The notes under the pieces were generated by a model that saw only the letters and a program-made list of their open reading frames with translations, had not been told where the DNA came from and made no database searches. Shown piece after piece: positions 1 through 6,670 of a stretch of DNA of 16,766 nucleotides (the stretch's first letter is position 1; each line of letters begins with the position of its first letter). Source of the DNA: JADHLJ01 sp038118725 (lineage in GTDB: Bacteria; Pseudomonadota; Alphaproteobacteria; Thalassobaculales; Thalassobaculaceae); the NCBI GenBank assembly GCA_038118725.1, contig JAYOIK010000093.1:1-16766 (forward strand), written 5' to 3'. A program made the translations under genes and the position numbers.

Positions 1-1082
<1,082 letters not shown>

Positions 1083-1114
1083 TTGACTGATTCTCCTTTA
1101 GGTCGACGCCTTGC

Positions 1115-1429
1115 TTAGGCGGCTTTCTTTTTCTTCGCGGTGGCTTCGATGATGCCCATGATGTCGGACTCCTTCATTATTAGGAGATCCTCGCCATCGA
1201 TCTTCACCTCGGTGCCCGACCACTTGCCGAACAGCACCTTGTCGCCGGCTTTCACGTCCAGCGCCGTCACCTTGCCGTTATCGTCGCGACCACCCGGGCC
1301 GACGGCGATAACCTCGCCTTCCATCGGCTTTTCCTTGGCGGTGTCGGGGATGATGATCCCGCCCGCGGTCTTCTCGTCGCCATCCATGCGGCGAACCAGC
1401 ACTCTGTCGTGCAAAGGCCTGAAACCCAT
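1115..1429 (-). CDS. groES: GroES, 10 kDa co-chaperonin
   Basis: Heptameric lid of the GroEL cage. From ATG 1429 the product is 104 residues, close to the family norm. It shows the N-terminal FRPLHDRVLVRR, the mobile-loop region around DEKTAGGIIIPDTAKEKP, the GEVIAVGPGGR strand, and DVKAGDKVLFGKWSGTEVK, ending in a lysine-rich tail. An in-frame ATG six bases upstream (1435) would add Met-Gly, but GGAGG at 1437-1441 is only one base from that ATG and seven from ATG 1429, so 1429 is the better start. It is the first gene of the groESL operon, with promoter and CIRCE operator immediately upstream. Confidence 0.97.
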   Translation of the reverse strand: MGFRPLHDRVLVRRMDGDEKTAGGIIIPDTAKEKPMEGEVIAVGPGGRDDNGKVTALDVKAGDKVLFGKWSGTEVKIDGEDLLIMKESDIMGIIEATAKKKKAA

Positions 1430-1436
1430 GCCCATT

Positions 1437-1441
1437 CCTCC
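1437..1441 (-). promoter_or_regulatory. groES Shine-Dalgarno site that decides the start codon
   Basis: GGAGG on the minus strand. It sits one base from the upstream ATG (1435) and seven bases from the second in-frame ATG (1429). The seven-base spacing is normal and the one-base spacing is not, so it argues for initiation at 1429. Confidence 0.7.
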
Positions 1442-1502
1442 GGTGTATCTAGCTTTGAAGCTTCAATGAATTCCCCCGGAGCGAGCCACCGGCAAGTGAT
1501 TG

Positions 1503-1529
1503 CTAGCACTCACTCCAGGCGAGTGCTAA
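1503..1529. promoter_or_regulatory. CIRCE operator (HrcA-binding inverted repeat)
   Basis: CTAGCACTC, a nine-base spacer, then GAGTGCTAA. This matches the CIRCE consensus TTAGCACTC-N9-GAGTGCTAA at 17 of 18 arm positions. It lies just downstream of the -10 of the groES promoter, over the expected transcription start, which is the usual position for HrcA repression. HrcA itself is not in the window. By established knowledge, repression is relieved when heat-damaged protein occupies GroEL, which HrcA needs for activity. Confidence 0.95.
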
Positions 1530-1530
1530 C

Positions 1531-1559
1531 GATGTAATGACGGGCCCGTTGGGTGTCAA
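1531..1559 (-). promoter_or_regulatory. groESL promoter (sigma-70 type)
   Basis: On the minus strand a perfect TTGACA (1554-1559) is followed by 17 bases and TACATC (1531-1536). The expected start falls about base 1524, inside the CIRCE element, giving a 5' leader of about 95 bases before groES. I saw no obvious RpoH-type heat-shock promoter here, so regulation appears to be mainly through HrcA/CIRCE. Confidence 0.75.
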
Positions 1560-2116
1560 GATTTCCAGAACAAAAAAGTTGATGGTTGCGCGCGTCAACC
1601 GAAAGGCGGCGTCGGGCAGGCGGAAAACGTGGGGCCCTTGAAGGATGGGCAATGCACGCCCCTCCCCCGCCGCGAGATCCCCGCTTGCATGAGGACGTCG
1701 TATCGGCTCGGCAAGCCGTCTCGCCAAATAGTCACCTCATCCACCCCCAACACGCGTCATCCCGCCGAAGGGCGGGAACCATTCCTCAGGCGATCGAAAC
1801 TCCAAGCGCTTCGCCAGAAATCGTGTTTTGGACAACGATACGGTGTAAAGGGCGACGGAATGGATCCCGCCCTTCGGCGGGATGACGAAAACCGCGCGCA
1901 CCCGCGCCCTCACCAACGCACTCGCGGGTGTTCCAGCTCGAGGCGCCGCGCCTAACCGCCGGAGGTTCGCGGCAAATCGCCACCAAGGATATCTGGCAGC
2001 ACTCCCTAGTGATGGCTGCTACATCATTGATTTAAAACATTTTTTCCTTGAGAAGAGCGAGAACCGACCGCACACTTCCAGCATTAGAGCGTTCGGACTT
2101 TTCGAGGGAGTGCTTC
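1560..2116. other. Intergenic stretch without a convincing gene
   Basis: About 560 bases between the groES promoter and the Usg gene. Open frames here run through the inverted repeats and translate to low-complexity Arg/Pro/Ala strings with no recognisable domain and no good ribosome sites. The region holds the REPIN-like element at 1755-1887. It also has an 8-base inverted repeat, CACCCGCG (1899-1906) against CGCGGGTG (1923-1930), and an AT-rich patch near 2024-2052 that could be part of a promoter for the Usg gene, though I cannot assign clear -35 and -10 boxes. Confidence 0.6.
1755..1887. repeat. REPIN-like pair of inverted REP elements
   Basis: Two 31-base arms, 1755-1785 and 1857-1887, are reverse complements of each other with one mismatch; the outer 23 bases (1755-1777 and 1865-1887) match perfectly. 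Each arm contains its own hairpin: CCCGCC-GAAG-GGCGGG on the left, and the mirror form with CTTC loop on the right. The arms begin with CGTCATCCCGCC, typical of interspersed palindromic elements of proteobacteria, and enclose about 71 bases. This is the usual architecture of a REPIN, mobilised in trans by a RAYT transposase; no RAYT gene is in the window. The two arms could also pair with each other into one long cruciform. Confidence 0.8.
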
Positions 2117-2380
2117 GTGACAATCAAGCAAACCGTTCTTCTGAACCAGCGCCTCACCACGGCGGAGATCCTGTACCACCTGCCCGATCACCCGGCGTTG
2201 CTGCAAAGCTTCATCTGGCAACACATGGATGTCGCGCCGGATTATCCCAGGTTGCGGAAATTCCTCGATTACTGGGAAGACAATATCGAAGGCCGCCTAC
2301 ATTCGGTGACGGTCGCCGGCGGCACCCTCAACACGCGCGCGGAGATCAAACACGCCGACGCGCGCTTTCTGTTGCATTAG
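2117..2380 (+). CDS. usg: Usg-family small protein
   Basis: An 87-residue protein beginning (V/M)TIKQTVLLNQRL and carrying TTAEILYHLPDHPALLQSF, APDYPRLRKFLDYWEDNIEG, LHSVTVA and a C-terminal FLLH. I recognise this as the Usg-like family (Pfam Usg), known from alphaproteobacteria and without an established biochemical role. It should not be confused with the E. coli usg gene, an aspartate-semialdehyde dehydrogenase homologue. I chose GTG 2117 because GGGAG (2106-2110) lies six bases upstream and because the family motif starts soon after. The frame stays open back to ATG 2048, but those 23 extra residues look non-conserved. No transmembrane segment is visible. The gene stands alone between a divergent groESL and a convergent ferredoxin gene. 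The family call is from memory of the motif pattern. Confidence 0.75.
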   Translation: MTIKQTVLLNQRLTTAEILYHLPDHPALLQSFIWQHMDVAPDYPRLRKFLDYWEDNIEGRLHSVTVAGGTLNTRAEIKHADARFLLH

Positions 2381-2417
2381 ACCGGTAAACCGGTTTCGAC
2401 AGCCTGAGCGAGCGCGA

Positions 2418-2726
2418 TCACTCCGGCGCGAGGGTCACCTTCAGGCCGTCATACTCAGGCTTCATGGTCAGTTGGCAGGACAACCGGGAATTCGCCTCGA
2501 CGTCAAAGGCGAGATCGAGCATGTCGATCTCCTCCTCGCCCTTCTCCTCGAGTTTGTTCACCCAGGCCTCGTCGACATAGACATGGCAAGTCGCGCAAGC
2601 GCAGGAACCGCCGCACTCGGCCTTGATCGGCAGACCCTCGTCGCGGATCAATTCCATGATCTGCCAACCGTCGATGCCGGCGATCTCGTGTTCCTTGCCG
2701 TCCCGGTCGGTGACGAAGATCTTCAT
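2418..2726 (-). CDS. [2Fe-2S] ferredoxin, adrenodoxin/putidaredoxin type
   Basis: A 102-residue cytoplasmic electron carrier. Cysteines 38, 44, 47 and 84 give the pattern C-X5-C-X2-C-X36-C that binds a [2Fe-2S] cluster in adrenodoxin-type ferredoxins. Further signs are HVYVDEAW after the third ligand, the acidic helix EEEIDMLD that in relatives docks to the reductase, and RLSCQLTM around the last ligand. An extra Cys42 sits inside the cluster loop. The start ATG lies within the ATGA that also ends the upstream reductase gene, so the two are translationally coupled. A purine-rich GGGGGT lies just upstream. Members of this family feed cytochromes P450, ring-hydroxylating oxygenases or Fe-S assembly; nothing in the window tells which. 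The family is certain, the partner unknown. Confidence 0.93.
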   Translation of the reverse strand: MKIFVTDRDGKEHEIAGIDGWQIMELIRDEGLPIKAECGGSCACATCHVYVDEAWVNKLEEKGEEEIDMLDLAFDVEANSRLSCQLTMKPEYDGLKVTLAPE

Positions 2727-3751
2727 GATACCCCCAATTTTTCCTGCAGGTCGGAGCTGGACGTCGTGTACTGAAAGCGCAACCGCTTCTCTGGATACAC
2801 GTAGCGGAAAGCCTGCTGCGACATCAAGGCCGCTTCGTGAAATCCGGAAAGAATCAGCTTCAATTTTCCCGGATACCAATTGATATCGCCGATCGCGAAG
2901 ATACCGGGCACATCGGTCTCGAACTTCTCGGTATCGACGGGGATCAGGTTCTTGTCGAGATTGATGCCGAAATTCGCCACCGGACCGAGCTTCATGGTCA
3001 GGCCGTAGAACGCCAACAGGGTGTCGCATTCGATGTCGTATTCACCGTCCGGCCCCTTGACCGTCACCGCCTCGAGCTGGCCGTTGGCGCCCTTCAACTC
3101 CTTCAGCTGCGCGATGTGCAGCGCCATGTCACCGGCATCGACCAGGGCGCGCATCTTGTTCACCGTGTCCGGCGCCGCGCGGAAATCGTCGCGGCGATGC
3201 ACCAGCGCCATCTTGTCGACCAGGGGATGCAGATTGACGGTCCAGTCGAGCGCCGAGTCGCCGCCGCCGGCGATCAGCACGTTCTTGCCGCGGAACCGGT
3301 CCATCTTGCGCACGGAATAGAAGACCGAACTCCCCTCGTATTCCTCCAGCCCTTGAAGCGGCGGTTTCTTGGGAACGAAGCTCCCACCGCCGGCGGCGAT
3401 GATGATCACCGTCGCCTCGATCACCGTCCCGGTATCGGTGGTGACCCGCCACTTGCCCTCGTCGGTTTTCACGACGGACTCGGCCATTTGCCCGAGATGA
3501 AAGGTCGGGCCAAAGGGTTCGATCTGGGCCATCAGCTTATCGGTCAATTCCTGGCCGGTGCAGATCGGGATCGCCGGGATGTCATAGATCGGCTTTTCCG
3601 GATAGAGCTCGGCGCATTGGCCGCCCGGATAGTCCAGAATATCGATCAGATGCGCCTTGATATCGAGCAGACCAAGCTCGAAGACCGCGAAAAGACCCAC
3701 GGGGCCCGCGCCGATGATGATGGCATCCGTTGAATGGTGATTGTCACTCAT
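2723..3751 (-). CDS. Ferredoxin-NADP+ reductase, thioredoxin-reductase-like type
   Basis: A 342-residue FAD enzyme moving electrons between NADPH and ferredoxin. The FAD dinucleotide motif GAGPVG is at 14-19, with YPGGQCAELYPEKPIYDIP at about 41-59. The NAD(P) motif AGGGDSALDW (161-170) is followed by HRRDDFRA. The FAD-binding IFAIGDINWYPGKLKLI is near 284-300, and the C-terminal tail contains RFQYTTSSSDLQEKLG. The redox CxxC of true thioredoxin reductases is absent, and the long C-terminal tail with TTSS is typical of YumC-like ferredoxin reductases. The start at ATG 3751 gives the family N-terminus; two longer in-frame choices would add unrelated residues. The stop overlaps the ferredoxin start (ATGA), so the gene order itself supports the substrate. 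A dyad at 3832-3843 may regulate it. Confidence 0.93.
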   Translation of the reverse strand: MSDNHHSTDAIIIGAGPVGLFAVFELGLLDIKAHLIDILDYPGGQCAELYPEKPIYDIPAIPICTGQELTDKLMAQIEPFGPTFHLGQMAESVVKTDEGKWRVTTDTGTVIEATVIIIAAGGGSFVPKKPPLQGLEEYEGSSVFYSVRKMDRFRGKNVLIAGGGDSALDWTVNLHPLVDKMALVHRRDDFRAAPDTVNKMRALVDAGDMALHIAQLKELKGANGQLEAVTVKGPDGEYDIECDTLLAFYGLTMKLGPVANFGINLDKNLIPVDTEKFETDVPGIFAIGDINWYPGKLKLILSGFHEAALMSQQAFRYVYPEKRLRFQYTTSSSDLQEKLGVS

Positions 3752-3831
3752 GATGATTCCCAAAAAGAGATGTCGGGCGATACATAAGGCCGAGACAGGC
3801 TGACGCCAAGCGTGGATCGCATCAAAAGTCA

Positions 3832-3843
3832 TTTGTATACGAA
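3832..3843. promoter_or_regulatory. GTATAC-centred dyad, candidate operator
   Basis: TTTGTATACGAA is palindromic over GTATAC with partial symmetry in the flanks. Its centre is about 85 bases upstream of the reductase start. On the minus strand, TATACA within it could also serve as a -10. Dyads of this kind are common for GntR-family regulators, but short AT-rich dyads arise by chance. Confidence 0.3.
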
Positions 3844-3886
3844 CAATTTTTCAAGGGAACCATTTTTTGCGTCCCCCCCTCTAGAC

Positions 3887-3903
3887 ATGAACGATCGGTT
3901 CAT
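3887..3903. promoter_or_regulatory. ATGAAC-N5-GTTCAT palindrome, candidate TetR-type operator
   Basis: Perfect 6-base arms ATGAAC and GTTCAT flank GATCG. The element lies in the divergent region between the reductase gene (start 3751, minus) and the sensor gene (start 3983, plus), 80 bases upstream of the latter. Its size and sequence resemble operators bound by TetR-family dimers. No such regulator is encoded in the window. Confidence 0.45.
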
Positions 3904-3982
3904 ACTGGGATCGACGGTATCCTCGGGTGATTGCAAGCCGTCGCGGAGGCGAAGATAATCGGCGGGCTGGAAGAAACGCCTC

Positions 3983-4531
3983 ATGGATCTTGAGCCGACG
4001 AACGCGGACCGCCCCCCGATTGTGCCGAGACGGGCCAAGATTGGCCTATTCGCGCTCTTGGCGATAATGATGGCCTTGGCGGTCTTCTCCCGCGACACGC
4101 TAGCGGATCAGGCATCGGTCATCCTCACGGTTGATGGCCGGATCGACACGAGCAGATACCCCAACGGCGCCGCCTTCGACCGCGACGCGCTTTTCGCCCT
4201 GGGATCGGAGAAGCTCGAGACGGAAACCCATTTCACCAAGGGCATGCAAAGCTTTGAAGGCGTGCGTCTCGCCGTCTTGCTGGAGGCGGTCGGCGCGAAT
4301 GGCACGGTTTTGACCGCCACGGGCCTTGATGGATACAGTGTCGACATTCCAATGGAGGACGCCACGCGTTTTAGTGTCTTCCTCGCCATGAAATGGAACG
4401 GCGCGGTAATGAAGGTGCGAAACAAGGGTCCGGTATGGATCGTCTATCCGATCAGCCGTTTCCCCGAGACGAATACCGAGATCCATAGCGCCAGGGCGGT
4501 ATGGCAACTCAAGACACTGACGGTCAGATGA
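3983..4531 (+). CDS. Membrane-anchored/secreted protein with molybdopterin-oxidoreductase-like fold, no cysteine
   Basis: A 182-residue protein. Residues 17-42 form a basic-then-hydrophobic segment (RRAKIGLFALLAIMMALAV) ending near DTLADQA, so it is a signal peptide or N-terminal anchor and the rest is periplasmic. The mature part contains TKGMQSFEGVRLAVLLEAVGA, LDGYSVDIPMEDA, FLAMKWNGAVMKVRNKGPVW, IVYPISRFPE and a final AVWQLKTLTVR. This pattern matches the small proteins annotated as molybdopterin-dependent oxidoreductases of the sulfite-oxidase/YedY fold. There is no cysteine anywhere, so the usual cysteine ligand to molybdenum is missing and catalysis is doubtful. The stop overlaps the ATG of the kinase, which suggests a sensor or accessory role for that kinase. 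The fold is judged from sequence pattern only. Confidence 0.65.
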   Translation: MDLEPTNADRPPIVPRRAKIGLFALLAIMMALAVFSRDTLADQASVILTVDGRIDTSRYPNGAAFDRDALFALGSEKLETETHFTKGMQSFEGVRLAVLLEAVGANGTVLTATGLDGYSVDIPMEDATRFSVFLAMKWNGAVMKVRNKGPVWIVYPISRFPETNTEIHSARAVWQLKTLTVR

Positions 4532-5928
4532 CCCGAGCTCGACCACGCCGCGGCCCCAGGGTCGCGTTCGCGCTGCTTGTGGTTCTCTTCGTTTCGCTCG
4601 CCGGTAGCATTTTTTATCTGATCGAGAACACCAAGGAACGGCTGCGCGAGACCACTTATGACCGCGGCGGACTGTCCGGGGTTCAAATTCAAACCCATTT
4701 CGAGCGGCTCATGTCGAGTGTATTGCGCTATGAGACCCGCGCCCCCGATGCGTCCCTGGACAAGATCGCGCTGGAATTCGACATCGTTTACGAACGCGTC
4801 CACGCACATCCCGAACGGTCGCCCAACGATAAATTCGACTCACCGGGGTTCAAGGCGCTGAACCAGAAACTCATGACCGCGCTGGAGAAACGCGTTCCGG
4901 CGATTGACCGCATCGCGGCCGGGGACGAGACGGCTTTTGAAGGCCTGAGGCAAGGGCTCGAACCGTTGCGGCCTGATGTCGACCGCCTCGCGTCGATGAC
5001 CATTCAACTGGCCGCGGAACTACGCGGGCGGATCCGCGCCGACAATATCCATGTCGCCCAAGCCGTGGGCTGGTTGATCATCGGATTGGCGGGCCTGAGC
5101 CTGGTGTTCGTCCTGCTCGTCTGGCGCCAATACATACGCGCCGAGCGGCAACGCGCGGAACTGCTGGACCTGACGGCCAATCTGCGCGAGGCACATAACC
5201 GCGTGGAGGCGGCGAGCCGGGCCAAATCGGAGTTCCTGGCGCATATGAGTCACGAATTGCGCACCCCGCTCAACTCGATCCTCGGCTTCTCGGAAATTAT
5301 TCGCGACGGCGTATTGGGGCCGTGCAAGCCGGACAGCTATGCCGAATATGCCGGCGACATACAAACTTCCAGCGGACATTTGCTGGGGCTGATAGACGGG
5401 CTTTTGGATCTTTCCCGCATTGATGCCGAGCAACTGGATCTCCACGAGGAAGAAGTGGCTCTGTTCGCGGAAATCGAATGGGCCGCCTCCCTGCTCTCGG
5501 ATATCAGCCAACGCGCCTCGGTCACATTGACATTGCGTGACGACACGCCCGGTCTGCGCGTTCTGGTCGATGCCAAGCGCCTCCGTCAAATGCTCCTCAA
5601 CCTAATCGACAACGCGGTGAAGTTCACCGACGCCGGCGGCACCGTTGAAGTGCGCACCGAACGCACCGATCACGGCGGCGTCCAGATCACGGTCCAGGAC
5701 AATGGCCGGGGCATACCGCGCGAGCATCTCGACAATGTCCTGGAGCCGTTTCACCGGGGCGACGCGGGCGCCTATCACGCGGCCAAGGGCGCCGACCTCG
5801 GGCTTTCCATCGTGCGTTCACTGATCCGGAGCCACGGCGGCGACCTGTCGCTCGACAGCGACGGCACCTCCGGCACCACCGCTCGGTTGATATTGCCGCC
5901 GGAGCGCGTAATCGATGCTCCAGCCTGA
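4528..5928 (+). CDS. Membrane sensor histidine kinase, PleC/DivJ-like
   Basis: A 466-residue inner-membrane kinase from ATG 4528. TM1 is about residues 12-32 and TM2 about 179-200. Between them is a mostly helical periplasmic domain of about 145 residues without a family I recognise. A cytoplasmic linker helix leads to the H-box FLAHMSHELRTPLN with phospho-acceptor His242. The ATPase domain follows, with N-box NLIDNAVKFT (358-367), G1 box DNGRGI (391-396) and G2 region GADLGLSIV (421-429). The G2 box has Asp where Gly is usual (GxGLGL). ATG 4528 overlaps the upstream stop as ATGA; an alternative ATG at 4501 would add nine residues and overlap by 31 bases. There is no PAS, HAMP or receiver domain, and no response regulator nearby. 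A strong terminator follows at 5980. Confidence 0.9.
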   Translation: MTRARPRRGPRVAFALLVVLFVSLAGSIFYLIENTKERLRETTYDRGGLSGVQIQTHFERLMSSVLRYETRAPDASLDKIALEFDIVYERVHAHPERSPNDKFDSPGFKALNQKLMTALEKRVPAIDRIAAGDETAFEGLRQGLEPLRPDVDRLASMTIQLAAELRGRIRADNIHVAQAVGWLIIGLAGLSLVFVLLVWRQYIRAERQRAELLDLTANLREAHNRVEAASRAKSEFLAHMSHELRTPLNSILGFSEIIRDGVLGPCKPDSYAEYAGDIQTSSGHLLGLIDGLLDLSRIDAEQLDLHEEEVALFAEIEWAASLLSDISQRASVTLTLRDDTPGLRVLVDAKRLRQMLLNLIDNAVKFTDAGGTVEVRTERTDHGGVQITVQDNGRGIPREHLDNVLEPFHRGDAGAYHAAKGADLGLSIVRSLIRSHGGDLSLDSDGTSGTTARLILPPERVIDAPA

Positions 5929-5979
5929 CTCGGTCCGGTCACCCTCGCCCACCGAGAGACCCCGCCCCTAATCCCCGTC

Positions 5980-6003
5980 GCCCTTGCGGAAGCAAGGGCT
6001 TTT
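5980..6003 (+). terminator. Rho-independent terminator after the histidine kinase
   Basis: GCCCTTGC (5980-5987), a GGAA tetraloop, and GCAAGGGC (5992-5999) form a perfect 8-base-pair stem followed by four T. It lies 51 bases after the kinase stop and closes the sensor-kinase transcription unit. Confidence 0.9.
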
Positions 6004-6203
6004 GCCGCCGGCTTCTGGTCGTGACGGTCGTTCGTGTTTCGGAACCGCCGCGGCGCCGTCACCGACCTCGCCAAGAGCTCTAGCCTTCGCTAGGGCGACG
6101 AACGGTGGAGCGGCGTTCGGCGGACTAGCGCCCGCCTGGCCTGGCATGGATCCAGGATCTCGAATGGCGCTTGTTCAGCTTTTACCGCTGACGGTTATCC
6201 CAT

Positions 6204-6232
6204 TTGCCCAGCCTCCCGATCCTGGCTAGGCT
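6204..6232 (+). promoter_or_regulatory. Candidate promoter for the NTF2-like/MFS pair
   Basis: TTGCCC (6204-6209), 17 bases, TAGGCT (6227-6232). The spacing is ideal, and TAGGNT-type -10 boxes are common in GC-rich alphaproteobacteria. The predicted start would give a leader of about 28 bases before ATG 6268, which includes GGAG. This is pattern evidence only. Confidence 0.5.
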
Positions 6233-6267
6233 CCGAGAAAACCCGCCGTATCGATGGAGATCACCAA

Positions 6268-6648
6268 ATGACGCCCAGCACCGAGGAACGAGACGCGATT
6301 TTCAAGACCTTCGGGCGCGCCTTCTTCAAACAGGATCTGGACCTGATGTATCAGGTCGTCGCCGAGGATTTCACCTGGACGGCGCAGGACGGCGACGCGG
6401 TCCGCGTCTTGAACAGCCGTGAGAAAATTCAGGCCTATTTCGCCGAGCGGCGAGGCAAGTTCGAGAACGTGCGGTTCGAGGACGTGGTCTTCAATCACGC
6501 GCCCGACGCGACTTTCATGACCTACCGGATGACCGGCACCGAGGCCGCCACCGGCACGGCTTTCGCCAAGGTTGGCGTCGAACGCTATACGTTCCGAGAC
6601 GGCAAGCTGACCGAAAAAGACGTTTACAGCCGGCCCGCGTCAACATGA
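6268..6648 (+). CDS. NTF2-like (SnoaL/ketosteroid-isomerase fold) protein
   Basis: A 126-residue cytoplasmic protein, the usual size for a single NTF2-like domain. The pattern fits: an N-terminal helix ending FKTFGRAFFKQDLDLMYQVV, then EDFTWTAQDGDAVRVLNSRE, a second helix IQAYFAERR, and strands MTYRMTGTEAATGTAF and VERYTFRDGKLTEKDVY with the family's typical 'FRDGKxxxxxxY' ending. GGAG lies nine bases upstream of ATG 6268. The fold is used for isomerases, dehydratases and binding proteins, so no reaction can be assigned. It precedes the MFS gene by 22 bases and is probably cotranscribed from the promoter at 6204-6232. Confidence 0.8.
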   Translation: MTPSTEERDAIFKTFGRAFFKQDLDLMYQVVAEDFTWTAQDGDAVRVLNSREKIQAYFAERRGKFENVRFEDVVFNHAPDATFMTYRMTGTEAATGTAFAKVGVERYTFRDGKLTEKDVYSRPAST

Positions 6649-6670
6649 GCTTCAGCGCGACTGACGCCAA

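Larger units (their letters stand above)
5929..6267. other. Intergenic stretch with terminator and promoter, no gene seen
   Basis: About 340 bases between the kinase stop and the NTF2-like gene. It holds the terminator at 5980-6003, a short hairpin CTAGC-CTTC-GCTAG at 6080-6093 without a T-run, and a promoter candidate at 6204-6232. A segment around 6145-6165 (GGATCCAGGATCTCG) resembles a worn-down interspersed palindrome but lacks a partner arm. The one open frame crossing it runs through the terminator and has no domain. Confidence 0.6.

Noticed and set aside
1755..1887. The inverted repeats as a CRISPR fragment or attenuator
   Set aside because: There are only two copies, in inverted orientation and each self-palindromic, with no direct-repeat periodicity; REPIN architecture explains them better.
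2381..2400. ACCGGT-AA-ACCGGT hairpin after the Usg gene
   Set aside because: Two self-complementary hexamers with a two-base gap give a weak stem, and only a short TTT follows; not convincing as a terminator.
2837..3733. 298-codon plus-strand frame opposite the ferredoxin reductase gene
   Set aside because: Antisense shadow of a clear FAD/NADP enzyme; product is rich in His/Arg/Gln with no recognisable fold.
6080..6093. CTAGC-CTTC-GCTAG hairpin as a second terminator
   Set aside because: Five-base stem followed by GGGCG and no T-run; likely chance.
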